Positions 36,953 to 49,980 of a stretch of DNA of 64,000 bases are shown in pieces (position 1 is the first letter of the stretch; each line of letters starts with the position of its first letter). The translations under genes were made by a program, and so were the position numbers. This DNA comes from Parus major (lineage: Eukaryota > Chordata > Aves > Passeriformes > Paridae). The notes beneath the pieces are model-generated. The model did not search any database. It was not told where the DNA came from and saw nothing but the letters and a program-made list of their open reading frames with translations. The DNA lies in the NCBI RefSeq assembly GCF_001522545.3, contig NC_031768.1:82307769-82371768 (forward strand). The letters run 5' to 3'.

Positions 36953-38591
36953 CTGCACTTTTTGTCCAGGTTCTTGGTGAATAAAATATAATCCTGGTAT
37001 ATAACCAGAATTTTTCATTTTTTGGGTGGTGTTCATTGCATGTTGTAAGTTAATTTTGAGGTTCTGAGTAGAGTTTGTCTTCTTTTCACCTCTTTCAAGA
37101 CAGATTTGTGCATGTTAATGTTTGTTGCTCGTCTAGTGTGCATATTGGAGTTTGTATTTTATCACAAGCACACCAGAGACAGTTGTGTCTACTTTCTGCT
37201 CTTTTTTGTTCAAGGGCAGCTGTCAGTATTTTATGTAATTATCTTAGTTCTATTCACTTTTCCATGTGGATTCAGGTTAAAAACTCTTTTCACCACCTCT
37301 CTTAAATTATGAAGCAATCACTTGCAGCTCCCTAACACAGTTCACTTCTATCTCTGGCCTGCACAGAGAACAGCTCTGAACTTAGTTCTTCTCTTTATTT
37401 CAGAGGGGTCGTCATCAATTCTGACTTGTAACACTTTGAAATCAAAGGATGGGGATAAAACACTCCTGTCAGTATCAGTCATTCTATTACAAATTCTTCA
37501 CAGTTTAAAGATACCTTGCTTAGAAATAGGAGCTGTCATTCACTTTATGTGTCATCTGATTTAAAGCTCTTTGTGACACACATGCATTCTCCTGATCATT
37601 GAAGTCTTAATACTTCCCTGCATGTATCCAAAGAGAGCATTCTTTTATTTTTGGACAAAGGGAATCAGACTTGTGGCAATATCAGTTAGAATAGTCAGCC
37701 TGCATTATGGAACAATTAATTAAAACCTAACTTGCGTATTAGTGTTTATATAAATAAAAATCTATTGTTAGCAAACAATTTTGTCATCTGCAGGAAAAAT
37801 TTTGTCTTCACATCTGTGAGGTCAATGGATTCCCACAGTACTACTATTTTTAAAGCTATGTCTAATAAAGACATGAAAGTCCCCCTAGTTACAATTATGG
37901 ATGGGCTATATTTTATTCATCTTCAGTCTTTAACTCTTTACATCTAGTCAGTGCTGTTTCCCCTCTATACTCAATAAAGATGGGTAGCTCATTCAAAGTC
38001 AATACTTATCCTAGGATGGGATAAATCACCTTCAAGACATTTACACTGACTATAGGCAGAGTCAAAACGCACTAACTTAGATCATTTGCTGAAAAAAGTT
38101 ATGAGATATTTTACCCCTGCGCCCCATGTTATCCCTTTTAACCAGTGTGTGTCTGGCTTTGGACAATTTTTTGGATTTTTTGAACCCCAAAGGTGCTACC
38201 AGAACTTAAAAATAACAGCAAGCCACAACAAATCAATTACAAAAAATGCTTTGGAAAAGCATCTGGAGTTTTGCAGTATCACTTCCCCTCCTATCTCCCT
38301 TTGGGATGCGGATGTCTGTCAGGTACTTTAGATACTGAAACTTGAGATAGTCCTGCACGTTCTCTCTCACTCTCCCAACAAACTTAAGGAAACTCAATCA
38401 ACTTGCATATGTTTACATCTTAAACACTTAAGAGCAGTTCTGAAAGTAAGAACTAAAAGGTTGAATGTGCCTGGCTCTTTCTCTCCCAGAAACTGTTGGA
38501 GACAAGCTCACAACTGTGTCTAAACTAATATCCAAGTGAAGTGGATACAAGGATTTGAGAAGAGTCCTGACCTTATAGCAGCTGGACCATG
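36953..38591. other. Unique non-coding sequence, no gene seen
   Basis: Short reading frames only; no recognised repeat or exon. Confidence 0.5.
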
Positions 38592-38610
38592 ATGCCAGCA
38601 CTGCTGGCAT
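38592..38610. repeat. Perfect 9-bp palindrome with one central base
   Basis: ATGCCAGCA and TGCTGGCAT are exact reverse complements around a single C. It is GC-balanced and close to a perfect dyad. Confidence 0.9.
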
Positions 38611-38966
38611 TGGGGTGACAAAACATTTCCTCAGTAACTGGTATAAGCAAGATCTATCCTGTGCTCTTCTCCAGCATTCTGTTCCCAACTGAGTGTCTTA
38701 CCTGACTAGGAAGTAAGCAGTCTCTCAAGGTACAATGTTACTTAAAATCTGCATGGAGATACAACATTTTTTTCTGACATTTATTATGGATCAGCTGAAC
38801 AGCAGCAGTATCTGCATTTTTGATCTGTTTTTAATGTAAAGATGACACAGCCTTTTCTTATACAGGACTGCAGGTACTAAGCCTAGGTATCCTGTCCTGA
38901 GGATGGGACATATAACTGAGTAGCTAAAATTATTGCAAGTTGCTCCTCAAAAAGCTCAAGCAGATA

Positions 38967-39053
38967 ATTGTATAATATTTATAAATTATAAATTTATAAC
39001 AATTAATTAAATTAAATTTATAATACATTGCATAATATTTATAAATTATAAAT
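38967..39053. repeat. AT-rich 60-bp period duplication
   Basis: ATTGTATAATATTTATAAATTATAAAT-type sequence at 38,967-38,993 recurs at 39,027-39,053 with one change (T to C after ATTG), giving a 60-bp period. The stretch between is nearly pure A and T and is itself full of AATTAATT and ATAAATTATAAATTTAT palindromes. This is an early minisatellite or a duplicated AT-rich palindrome. Confidence 0.88.
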
Positions 39054-41095
39054 ACCCAGGTTTCTTCACCAAAGTGGAGGTAGACTTGAGTTAATTTTTG
39101 TTTCATCTACTGCTTTGTTTATACAACCTGTACTTTTTTTTTTATTTACCCATAAAAACATTTACATTAAACAATAACAACAAAAAATTGTTGGTTGCTT
39201 TATTAACATCAAACTCACTTCCACAGAACCTTCTTAAAACTTCCCAGAATACTGCTTCATGATTCATGGACATCGCAAGCATACTTTAAGCAGAGTAAAA
39301 AATAGTGAAACAGCAAAATTTTTAAAGTGTATTGCAAACATATAGGTGTGGGTCATAATTCAAGCTTTCTTGGTAATAATATAGTTCCAAAACTACTGCC
39401 TGTGGGAGTCATTACTATTCAAATAACACTGTGCACTGCTATTCATTTTGAATCACAGTTGTACCAGGAATTATTTCAAACTCAATTCTGTTTGTGCTGC
39501 AAACCTGGCACTTTTGTTAGGTATGTGAATAAAAACATCTGTACATAAATTCAAGAAATGGAACGATTTTCAAAGGAAGCCTCCTCACCACCTGAGAGTC
39601 AGCTTTCTGACCAACAAAGGCTGGAGCTGGAGAACATAGAATACTCTCAAAGAAATCATTAAGTGACCTTTCTGTCCGGACAGTGTCTCTGTGTTGATCT
39701 GAAATTCTAGCAAGAGAACTGCTCCTAAATAATGCCTGAAGTTAGTGGCAAAAAGCATCTCACATTTTTCTAAATGCGGGAAAGGAAGGACTAAACACTT
39801 TCAAACACTTTTGAATGCAAACACTTCCAAAAAAATCCTATAAAACAGTATTTTTTTTTCTCTGCTAGATTTTGCAAACTTATGAAAATAATGAGTTTTC
39901 AAAGAAGATGCTGTGAGCTGATGCCCCAATTCTCCTGCAGCCAATACAAATTCTGGTAATCACCAAGTCATTGCTAGCACATATAGACAGCTGTAGCATG
40001 GCAGTTCCAATTGGCCTTCAAGACACTAAAGCATTACAGGGGAAGCAGGAGAGGAAAAAGTGAGCCAAGGATGGAGAAAATGGTTCATTTTAAGACTAAT
40101 TCTTTGTTACCTGGGAGCTGTCTTGATGACAGATACGAAGAAATGTACCTTCCCAGAGTGGCTATAAAGCTTCGGAAAGTAGATGAGCGGTGGTTTGGAT
40201 TGCAGAAAGCTTCCTCTATTTTTTTGAAAGCAAAACACTCTGTAAGTTTGCTATACTGTAATAAACTTTCTTGAATATTTTTCAGAAATAAAATACTCAC
40301 TAAAATGGACTTTCACTTTTGGTAAATAGCATATATTCCTGCTCAAAATGAAAAAAATGAACAGGTTTGGATAAATATTTCCTCTTGCACAATGACAGCC
40401 ATGCTGCATCCTCAGCAACAGTTAGTATCAGGCAGTCCTTTTCCAAGTGTTAAGAATGCCAAAACAGGGCTGTAATGTTATTTTTCATCACAGTTCAAAA
40501 ATCTTAGAAAGGCCTGCTTTTATTATGGTACAAAATCCCATTGGAAAAATTCACATCATGTGAATAAAATACCCAACAACTTTAACCAGAGTCAGGGTGA
40601 ATACTGCCTCATGCTAGCACTCAGTATATCCTCAGGCAACACAGTGTGAAATCAGAACATATGAATCCAAGTCTAGTTGCATTTGTATTGTCCAGGGGAT
40701 AATTTAGATTTTCTTCTTAGTATTTTCTTTTTGACTAACAGTCCACAGCAAGCTGCAGGAAGTGATTCAAAGCAACAGCAGGGTGGTCATCTTCAGGTGC
40801 ATTTTAATGGTTCACACTGAAATTCTGCTGTCAATATATTTTTACCTGCAGACTTTTATGTTAAAATAGCTTTTCTTTGCAGGGATACAAAAGTTATGCT
40901 CACTAATAAGTAGTGACCCAGCTATTATTGAAAAAAACTCTTTTTAAGGAGTGGGACATGGAGTGACACATGAGAGAGCCCAGCTGTGACCCTGTGCTTC
41001 CTTCTGTGGCCTGTCCCCTTCATCTAAGGCACAGTCAGGACCCAAAGGGTAGAGGCTGGAACATCTGAATGCAAGAAATTAAAGAGATCAGCATT
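39054..41095. other. Unique non-coding sequence, no gene seen
   Basis: No recognised repeat or exon. Frames at 40,011-40,300 overlap on both strands, a sign of chance openness. Confidence 0.5.
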
Positions 41096-41113
41096 AAAAA
41101 AAAAAAAAAAAAA
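41096..41113. repeat. Poly(A) tract, 18 bases
   Basis: An uninterrupted A run follows AGAGATCAGCATT. It could be a retrocopy tail in the plus direction, but the upstream sequence matches no gene or SINE I know and no flanking duplication is seen. Confidence 0.95.
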
Positions 41114-43464
41114 GGTTGAGAAGTGGCACGTGTTTTTCCCCATGTACCAAAGAAGTCAAACATTGGCAAACTGAAATCTGCTGTGTCCCTCCCAACTCCT
41201 TTCCCACCTCCAGCCTTCTTCCTGGTGGGGTGGTATGAGGAGGAGAAAATACCTTGACTCTGTGTGAGCAGCACTCTGCAATAATGAAATCATTCCTGAT
41301 TTATCAACACTGTTTTCAGCACATATCCTAACCCCATATTAGCTACAATCAACACTAGCAGTCTGGCAGGTTTCCCCAGTGTCTTCAGGTCTCCTGGCTT
41401 CCAGCCTTGTGCTTCTTTTTTGCCATGTTATAATTGACCTTGCTATTCCATCTGCATAAATTGTGGCAAAACAAAAGATTTTTAATCCTTTTCCCACCTT
41501 TTTCTTTTGGAAACTGAGCTACATCTGCCCTTACGGGTAACAACTTCAAATGCTTTTGTACATCCTCCAAATAGTACTGTCATACATAAACTTGGGCCAT
41601 TTTTTAGTCTGTGTCACCAGGTGAACTTTGAATAGCTTTGGCATGTTAAAATTCTACAGCAAGAATGAGAACTGGCTGAGTATTATGAAGGGAAAAAGAA
41701 GAGAAGTTAAAGGATTTCTTCAAAAAGACTACCTGCTCCTTTTGGGGGATCTTAACTACCATATCCATGGTTCTGTTGTTGAGGAGATAAGGATGATAGA
41801 GAGGACACTCGGATTTCTACTTTTAACCTGCCCTTCAAAAGAGAGAACCAGAAAGGTTTTCTCCTATTGTATTGGAATACCTTGGGATATCAGTCTTGCC
41901 AAGCACTTCTTATCAACCCAGCTTATAATGCATCATCTCATTATCATTCATTAGGGCCAGTGAGTAAAAAAAAAGTGAATAAATGCATTCTGTCTGCAAG
42001 TCTAAGAGTCTGTGAAGCCAGAGGTCCTACTGATACCTCAGTTCTTGAAGATAAATGCTTTGGTTTAAAATGTTTGATTATTGAGGTAAGTGACTTCTCT
42101 CTGGAAGAGAGAATATCTAGGAATATCTGTGGAAAAGATTAGGAGTGCTGTACTGCCATAGTTGAAACGGTGAACAAAAGTGTCACAGGTGATTTTTGCA
42201 CCTCTGGCTCAGTGGAGGGTGGATAAATCTGATAGGAGACAATTGAACCATTGTTAGAAAAACAGTCAGGCAGTAAAACAGTCTCTGAGTTCACTTGCCA
42301 CTTGTTTAGCCAAGACTCAGAAAGGGACATCAGGCAACCATTTGTCCATTCCTTTGATTCAGTGAAGATTTGGTATGCTATGTCACTCTAGATATAGCTT
42401 CTATCCTTTGTTTTGAAAGATTATCAATGATGGGAACATCACTATCTCTATGAAAATCTGTTTTTACACATGGTATTTCCAATCAGAATAAATTTGCAAA
42501 TGCATAATCTGAGGCTTTTTTTTCCAATTTAAAACAATACTTACTTGTTAGGTATAAGAATTTACATGAAGAGACTTTTATTCTTAGCAAGACCTTGTAA
42601 TCATCTCATCTTTCCTCTGACATCTGTATTGCTTAATCCTCACTTTCCCTTTCTGTGATTTCCTGAAAGTACTTTCAGCTTCTTACTGAAGCTAGTATTT
42701 TATCTCCAGTAGCAGCTAGTGTTGTCTCACATTTCCTCAGACATCTTCCTCTAAGATCTCTACATGTTATTGAAGGTAGCTGTGACTAATGCCTTATCTC
42801 CTCACCTGATCCTCTCTGATCCTTCTTTCCTGGAAATCTTTTACCTCACTAATTTGCTCACTTTTTGTATCACTTTTACTTGGAGAAACTCTTTTTCTGC
42901 AGATGAGAAAGGCTTTCTGTGTCTAAACTCTGAGAGAGAATAGGCTTTGGTGGGACTAGCATTCATATGTATGCTTTGTACTGATAATTAATTTACTGAA
43001 GATGATAAAGAAGAGAACATAATATCATCTGATTATGACTGTATGCTCCAAATAATCAATATTCAGATACAGAATCAGCCATAAGAAGTTTGAGGACAGC
43101 TTTTTCTTCCCTCATATTTTGGTATAGCTATGGTCCTGTACATAAACTGAAACAACTTGTTCAGCCATTCCATGTGAGTTAAATTAAACTGACCTGAGAA
43201 AACAGCATCTGTTCCTTGCCACACATCTTAGGCAGATCTTGGAAAAGAATATGAGTAGAGCCTTTATGCTCTTGTGATACCATACACAGCAAACTCTGTG
43301 CTGTGGTGTTCCTTAAGGCAGCCTTTGGCGACTCTCTGCTGCTCCTATATCACTTGAGTCAGTTTGCAGGTGCAATCAGGCCTCAAACCTGGATGCCAGT
43401 CACTGCTGAGCAGAAAAAATATGTTAAATTGGGATGTTAAATCCCTTAAAATGAATAATTCACC
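41114..43464. other. Unique non-coding sequence, no gene seen
   Basis: The 108-residue plus frame at 41,628-41,954 lacks any recognised domain and looks like chance. No recognised repeat. Confidence 0.5.
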
Positions 43465-43630
43465 CTAGACTAGTCTTCTAACCTCTCTCCAGCAGTGGTT
43501 ATTCATGCATACATTGCGTGTATTATTTACACCTCTCACTAGGGCTGTATGAGAATCAAATCATGCTTACAACTTATGTAGCATATTACAATAAGTGGTG
43601 CTTGGTACAGGCTCAAGAATTGAGAATCAA
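43465..43630 (+). mobile_element. MIR-like ancient SINE remnant
   Basis: 'GTCTTCTAACCTCTCTCCAGC' is followed by 'TTACACCTCTCACTAGGGCTG', 'TATGAGAATCAAATCATGC', 'TATGTAGCATATTACAATAAG' and 'TGGTGCTTGGTACAGGCTCA'. This parallels the MIR 3' half in order (ACTTAACCTCTCTGAGCC, CCTACCTCATAGGGTTG, GAGGATTAAATGAGATAATG, TGTAAAGCACTTAG, AGTGCCTGGCACATAG). Sequence divergence is high but the colinearity is good. Confidence 0.48.
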
Positions 43631-46600
43631 TTTCATTTAACTTGAGGCTTACACAAAACACTTCACCAGTTTGTATATGAAATGCTGAGAATGTGATTTC
43701 TGCAATTGCTATTATTACTATTCTACTACATTAACACTTTGTGAAACTGAGATCTGGACCCCATTAACCTAAATGTTCTCTACAAAAGGTGAGTCTCACA
43801 AATTACTTCAGTTGAAAGACACATGAAAATAAGGGAGTCTGGAGAATGGATTTCTGTGACCTGACCAGGGCCATGGTGGCAAGAGATAAAAACAACTCTC
43901 CCTGCTCCCTTCTATTTTTGCAGTCTGGGAAATTATGGCATTTATGTCATGTTTTGCAGGGATTCCTGCTGTATTCCTGCTGCCTGTTGGAAGCCTCACT
44001 TTAGCTTTGCAGTACTCAAGCAACATGCATTTGGCCTTGCAGGATACTTTGGAGAGCCTGAAGAATGAATGCGGGCACCTTCCATACCAAGGGATTGAGT
44101 GATGGACCTTACTGAGTCGAGGCCAGAGTCAGTTCCCTAATGCCAGCATTTGGTGTAGTTTTGCTGTCATGGGGAATCCTTCCTTGTCTCCTGCTGCTAA
44201 TTCAGAAGGGAAGAGGTCATGAGTATCTCTGCCAATCCTGTGTAGATGTCTCAGGTAATCTAGGGCAAATAAAAGGACACTGGACATCACCTTATGGCAA
44301 CTGAGTCAAATCCTTATTAACCACTGACAGCAATGAGTAGACAGACACCTTGTCTACAAGCAAATATTTATGTAAATCCAAATCCTACAATCCAGCTGAG
44401 GTCCAGGCCCCTCTCACTGACTAGATAAGGAAGTTTGTGTCTTTCTGGTATGCTAGACACCCATAATTTGGTTGGACATTGAACACAAATTAGTTTTTCG
44501 TGGTGGTGAATACACAGCTTGTTTTGTCTTAGAAGTGATTCTCTTCCAAGATACAAGTTTTAAATAATGGGAAATAGGAGAAGTGGATCTAAATATTAAA
44601 TATATCTTTAATAGCTGACTTTCACAAGTCCTTTATCCCAGATTGTTTCCTCCATTAGCACCTGCAAGAGTTGATTAAATGAGACAGATGTGCCAGATTC
44701 ATCAACACTGACAATTTTTTTTTTCAGATTGTATGTATCTACCAAAAAGACTGTTGCCATTTGTTATTAAAATGTTCCTAACTGCATCTCCTAGGAGCAA
44801 AAATAACTTTGCTTTTTATGCCCAATAGTTTTTCTTGCCCTTCATAGCATGATCGACAAATTAACAGTGATCTCATAATTTATTCCTGCAATGTTCATTT
44901 TATTTATAATCCAAAAGCAATTAAATTCTCTTTTATGCCACATTGTCCTGGTGACAGATGTGTGGTTACCACTCAGACATTTGATGGCTGACATAAATCA
45001 TCCTGTGATCAAAGTGTCTGTTGACTTGAGAGTCTGAATTTGCAGCAGATGCCTCCACATACAGAGTGACAAGAAAATTCTTCATGGGAATCTCATTTCA
45101 GTTAACCACCTTGCTTCACTCTGACTTTGCAATCTGACAGCCCAGTTATTTTGTGACAGCCAGGAGTCTTCAAATGTATATTTACAAAGCTACCAAATGT
45201 GTCACTTTGTCACTTATACCAAATAATACCTTTGGTAGAAAAGAAATACATTAAAATTTATAGGGGTGCAGTGCTAAAGGAGAAGGAATAGGTAGTGAGT
45301 TTAACAATTTGACAAATTTATCCCCAAATGTTGGAAGATCTGCAGGTTTTTATTTTTTTAAAATTTTGCTAAGAGCAATATCCACATGTAATAACTTCCT
45401 TTTCTCCCTGTCCCCTCACCACAGTATCTATAAATTAGATTGCAATGGGAGACAGGAGTCTTTGACTGCAATTAAAGCAGAACTAAATGCTGAGCCTGAG
45501 TTATACAACTTGATTTTCTATTCTGTTAAACCACGAGAAAGCCTCTGGCACAGTTTTAGCCATTCCAACTAGTTAAGGAGGTTCAGGAGTTAGTCAAAAG
45601 AACATTCCCTGAAGTTGTTTTTGCAGTGGCTGCCCCTTTTTGAAAGGAAGGGGATTTTTAGTATTGCATTTATCACCAGAGAGTGTCAGCCAGTCTCACT
45701 GCTGGCCAGAGAATGAGTTCAGGCACAGCTTCCTTTATCAGTATAAAAATAATATAGAGCTATGTAAAATAATAGTCTAGATGAGATAGAGTTGGCAGAT
45801 GATCGTTTGTCAATTGTCCAAGACTACTGGACGTTTACTGCAATGTGAGACAATGACCACTTGCTGAGGATCCTTCTTAGTCAACAATATGGACAAATCC
45901 ATGATACCTCCAGTCTACAGAGTCCTTCAGGACTATCTCAGCAGCTCATATGCCCTCAAATAACCCTGTGTGCCTTCATGATATATCTCAGGACATATCT
46001 AAAATCTATACCTTCGTACTCTCTACTGAGGCTGGCTGTGACACAGGCTCAGTTTGTCTTAGATACTTTGGACAGAAGAAGAGCAAAATAATACCATGTC
46101 ATGGAGACGCTGCAGGGAGTCAGAAGAGGTTCATGGGCAGGTGCAGTGAAATGTAGGTGATTGTAGATTGATGCCATTTGGCTTCAGAGTCAAACAGTGA
46201 GCTGATTCCCTTTTTTATTCAGTAGTACCTGCAAAGCTACAGAGAGAAGATCCCCGCTGCAGCAAGCCTACAACCTCATACAGGCTGAGTTGGCAATGGA
46301 ACAGAAGGAAGGGAAAATACAGAGTTGACATGAAAATTTCCTATTAGTGGTGGCAAAAGATGAATTGGGAATTCCCCAAACCTATTTTTCTAATAAATAT
46401 ATAGCAGCTAATTGGCTATTTGATTTCTGATCAACCCTTATTGGATGCAGCTTCTGAATTTTAGCTGGAGAGATGCTGTGTGTAAGTAAAAGGCAGCACC
46501 ACTCATAGCAGGAGTCTGAAATTCAGCTTAATATTGATCTCAATGGAAGCTTGATGTTTGCAGGATCTGATTAGTTTCTGCTAGGGGAAATGTATTTTCT

Positions 46601-48121
46601 AGTTGTGTTTTAGTTAATGTGCTCCCTTCAGGCCATGAAGGAAATTGCTTCAGCTTGCTCTGCAGTATGGCGTCTCTACATGTCTCACATTGAGGCAGGG
46701 AATTAAGTGCTGTATGCTCCTTTCTTCCCTCCTAGGTAAGTGAATAATGTGTGTTTATTTGGTTCTCTGCCCTCTTTACTTGCAAAATTCCATTAAAGGA
46801 AGGGATGACAATTTGTTGTTAGCTTGATTTTGTACTTAAAAAACCAGCGTGGACTGAATGGGAATGATTTAAGGGCTTCCATAAATGCAATACCATTGCC
46901 TGCATGGGGCATGTGCTAGTTCCAGGACCTAACCTCACAGGCTGGCCTAGTTCTTGAAATATTCATAGTCTTTCAGTTAAATCCACAGAAAAAAAAAATC
47001 TGGGCATGCTACTGTGCCCATGAGGAAGTCAATGACATCAGAGCTTTATTTTGTGCTATTTCTGGAAGGGCATTAGATTGCAATTGGGCTTCTGAATTCT
47101 CAGATGGATCAAGATCAAGAACTTATTAAAACTGAGGAATGTTAATATCATCTTTTCTGTAGTACTTATATATGTATAAAGCATGTCACCATTCATTGCA
47201 AGATTTATCCTTTCAATTTCTAGTTCCATTGTGACTATGTCATGCTGTAGAATAGGAACATCACTCCTCTTATTCCTTTTTATGGGTAATTAATTCATAA
47301 TGGTAAAGAAGGATTTACACAAAATGGAAAAGACTAGCTGTAAAGAAAGAATCATTCTGTCCAGTGGACTGGGTTTAAATATTTTTTTCTTGTACATGTG
47401 GGGATAGACCATAGAAGAGTAAACCTTTTAACCAGAGATTTTCAACAAAGCTGTTAGATAGTGTATCAGCTCTCAAGGGCTTTTTGTTTGCCAGTTGAAA
47501 TTTTTTTCTTCATTCTTTCACCAGGAAAAGAACATATTTTCCTTTTTAAAAACTATTTAACAAGTGGTAGAGGAAGCAGTAAAGAAAGTACTATGCATAT
47601 AGAATAATTTCACATTTCTGAAATAGAATAATTTCTGGGGCTTGGGGCAGGGTGAAATGTTTAGACACACAGCATTGTTCTACTATATTAATGTGTGTCA
47701 CTGCAATGCTGGCTCCATTAACACTTCCTACTTACTATAACCTTGATGAAAGTGTGTTAAAATCATGAAAATGGTTTCCTTTTAAAATGAGAAGATGCAG
47801 CATTGAAATCAACATTTTTTCATTAATTATTGTAATATTATTTAATACTTTAGGAATAGAATAGAAATATTTGTAGGCAGGACTCTATTTCTTTAGGTAT
47901 ATTTGCTTTTATGTTGATACCAGTCTGTGGATATTTTTAAGTAGTACACAGAAACATCCAAATCAAAGCTTGTTAAAACTAGTAATGACAGTTATTTTTC
48001 TGAGGTTTTGTGACCCCCAGTTACTTCTGTGAGTGGAAATAATGTGACAGTGAACACTTTTTCCAGTTCCACTCTGCAATGCTGTGCAACAAATGTGTAA
48101 AGAAAAAATCTAAAAATAATT
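43631..48121. other. Unique non-coding sequence with one conserved-element-like patch
   Basis: No exon or young repeat. About 44,860-45,030 has mixed composition, with a RUNX-like TGTGGTTACC and a TCF/LEF-like GATCAAAG, and reads like a conserved non-coding element. Around 43,870-44,280 the sequence is somewhat richer in G and C, with no assignment. Confidence 0.45.
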
Positions 48122-48340
48122 AGATTAGCTATTAGGAAGAAATTATTCATGGTGTAGGTGGTGAGACACTGGCATGGGTTGCCCAGAGAAGTTATGGATT
48201 CCCCATTTCTGAAGTGTTCCAAGGCCAGGTTGGATGGGGCCTTGAGCAACCTGTTCCAATGAAAGGTGTCCCTGCTCATGTCAGGGGAGGTTGGAATGGG
48301 ATGATTTAAGGTCACTTCCAACCCAAGCCATTCTGTGACT
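48122..48340 (+). mobile_element. CR1 LINE 3' end, plus orientation
   Basis: Sense-oriented: 'AGCTATTAGGAAGAAATTATTC', 'GGTGGTGAGACACTGGCATGG', 'GTTGCCCAGAGAAGTTATGG', 'GAAGTGTTCCAAGGCCAGG', 'TTGGATGGGGCCTTGAGCAAC', 'AAAGGTGTCCCTGCTCATG', then 'AAGGTCACTTCCAACCCAAGCC' and 'ATTCTGTGACT'. This is a 5'-truncated copy with its 3' tail, only moderately diverged. A minus-strand frame of 154 residues (47,992-48,456) runs across it and is antisense artefact. Confidence 0.96.
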
Positions 48341-49617
48341 GTTTGAAAACACAACTCTACATGATCTAAAGCCATAAGGGATAGGTGTGGAGATGGACAC
48401 TTTGTGTCAAAATACGATGCTGGAGCACTACTCCTTATTGGGGATGTGGGTGACATGCACTGGGCACACCAATTCTATAACTGACTTCCTACTGATGCTT
48501 GGATATACCCAGAGTCAATGCAATTTCACTGACATTTAGGCACTGTACCTACTTACTGAGCTACAACAAAGGAGAACCAATGGGAGAGAAAGAGTAGAAA
48601 TCTCTCCATAAAAACAAGGTGTTGAAGATCCCCTATGGTGAAATAGATTGGAAGGAACATACACTGAAGTCTGGCATATAAAATCACACCACCTCGAGCT
48701 TGGGAGTCTGATAGTTTTGCCTTACTATAATAATACAAGAATAATATAGAATACTATAATAATACAATAATACAACTGGCCCAGTTCTTGTGCTTAACCT
48801 TAGGCAATGCTGATGACCAGAAGTCAGTACAGTGTGGCCTTTCACTTGCTCTCAAAGCAGTCATCTCTGAGCCTCTCTGCTGTGTCTTTTCTTCCCCCCT
48901 AGCTCATCTGAGCAGTCACTGGTGGTTCCCCTGCCCTTATAGTTATTGTCCAGCCTCAGCTCCATGCCTAGAAAAAACCCTGCTTGGCACCTCAGTGCTT
49001 CTCTCCTCGCTATGACTCCTACACAAGACATGGGGGCTCAGCATCCTTTGATCTACCCAGCTGTGTCTTTCAGGAGGAACTGTAGAGTGGGGAACATACA
49101 GGGCTGCCCTAGGGAAAAGGGTAGCTATATATCTAAGAGCAGCTGGTGCTCCACAGGAACCATGCTAATTTGCCTGCCTCAGTCATGGCTTCTTTGGTGA
49201 ATGTGACCTGGTTTGAAATTATGCTATCTTGCACTTTGGTGATGTTGAGGGGCTTGGTTTTAGGAGTCATGCAGTGCTACATAAATTGACAAAGTGATTT
49301 TACACCTTCTTATCCAGAGTTGGATAAAATTCTATCCATTAGAATTTATTTTCAGTAAATCATGTTATATTCTATGAAGAAAATTTTGTTTCAAAATAAA
49401 GGAGGAACATCTCATGTTTTCGTTCCTCTGCTAGGTTCAAGGTGTCTTGCTGAATCTACTCTTCTGTCTACATGGCAATCATCAGTATCTCATGAGGGAC
49501 AGCTACCCTTTTAATGTTGAGGAAATGTAGTGCATTGTGAAATTCAAAGGAATTTCAGTGTTTTGATTATTTTAATCAAAGGCAACAATTTTTTCCCCCA
49601 TCTCTAGAAATCACAGG
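48341..49617. other. Unique non-coding sequence with a small AT-rich duplication
   Basis: The only structure is an imperfect duplication of ACTATAATAATACAA at 48,724 and 48,752, period 28. The frames at 48,788-49,200 are unrecognised. No exon. Confidence 0.5.
48724..48774. repeat. Imperfect ATA-rich tandem repeat
   Basis: ACTATAATAATACAA occurs at 48,724-48,738 and 48,752-48,766, followed by further AATAATACAA text. Confidence 0.8.
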
Positions 49618-49980
49618 CTATTTCATAGGGTAGTTGGATTTAGAAAGGACTTTTAATATGTCAACTAGCTCCACCCCCCTGCCATGGGCAGTGACACCTT
49701 CTGCTAGAGCAGGCTGCTCAGACCCCCACCCAGCCTGGCCTTGAACATTTCCAGGGATGGAACAGCTACAACAATCTGTGAAACCTGTGCCAGTGCCTCA
49801 TTATCCTCAGAATTTCTTTCCAATAGCTAAACTAATTCTGACCTCTTTCAGTTTAAAGCTGCTCCCTCTTGTCCTATCAATACATACCCCTGACAATAGT
49901 CCCTCTCCAGCTACCCTGTAAGCCCCTTTTAAGTACTTGAAGTTTCCCTGAATCCTCCTCTGAGCACAGCAGATCCTCAG
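49618..49980 (-). mobile_element. CR1 LINE fragment, minus orientation
   Basis: The plus strand shows 'GGTAGTTGGATTTAGAAAGG', 'CCACCCCCCTGCCATGGGCAG', 'TGCTAGAGCAGGCTGCTCAG', 'CACCCAGCCTGGCCTTGAAC', then 'TTCCAGGGATGGAACAGC' and 'TGCCAGTGCCTCATTATCC'. Downstream text 'CTGCTCCCTCTTGTCCTATC' and 'CCCTGTAAGCCCCTTTTAAG' continues CR1. It is one of the longer copies and still readable. Confidence 0.94.

Noticed and set aside
41090..41113. Poly(A) tract as the tail of a processed retrogene
   Set aside because: The upstream sequence has no recognisable gene or SINE, no AATAAA in the right place, and no flanking target duplication.
41628..41954. 108-residue plus frame containing GDLNYHIHG
   Set aside because: The GDxN text briefly recalls LINE endonucleases, but the surrounding residues do not fit that domain and no CR1 signature is present.
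47992..48456. Longest reading frame in the window (154 residues, minus strand)
   Set aside because: It runs antisense across the CR1 copy at 48,122-48,340. CR1 text on either strand often stays open, and no other protein family is recognisable.
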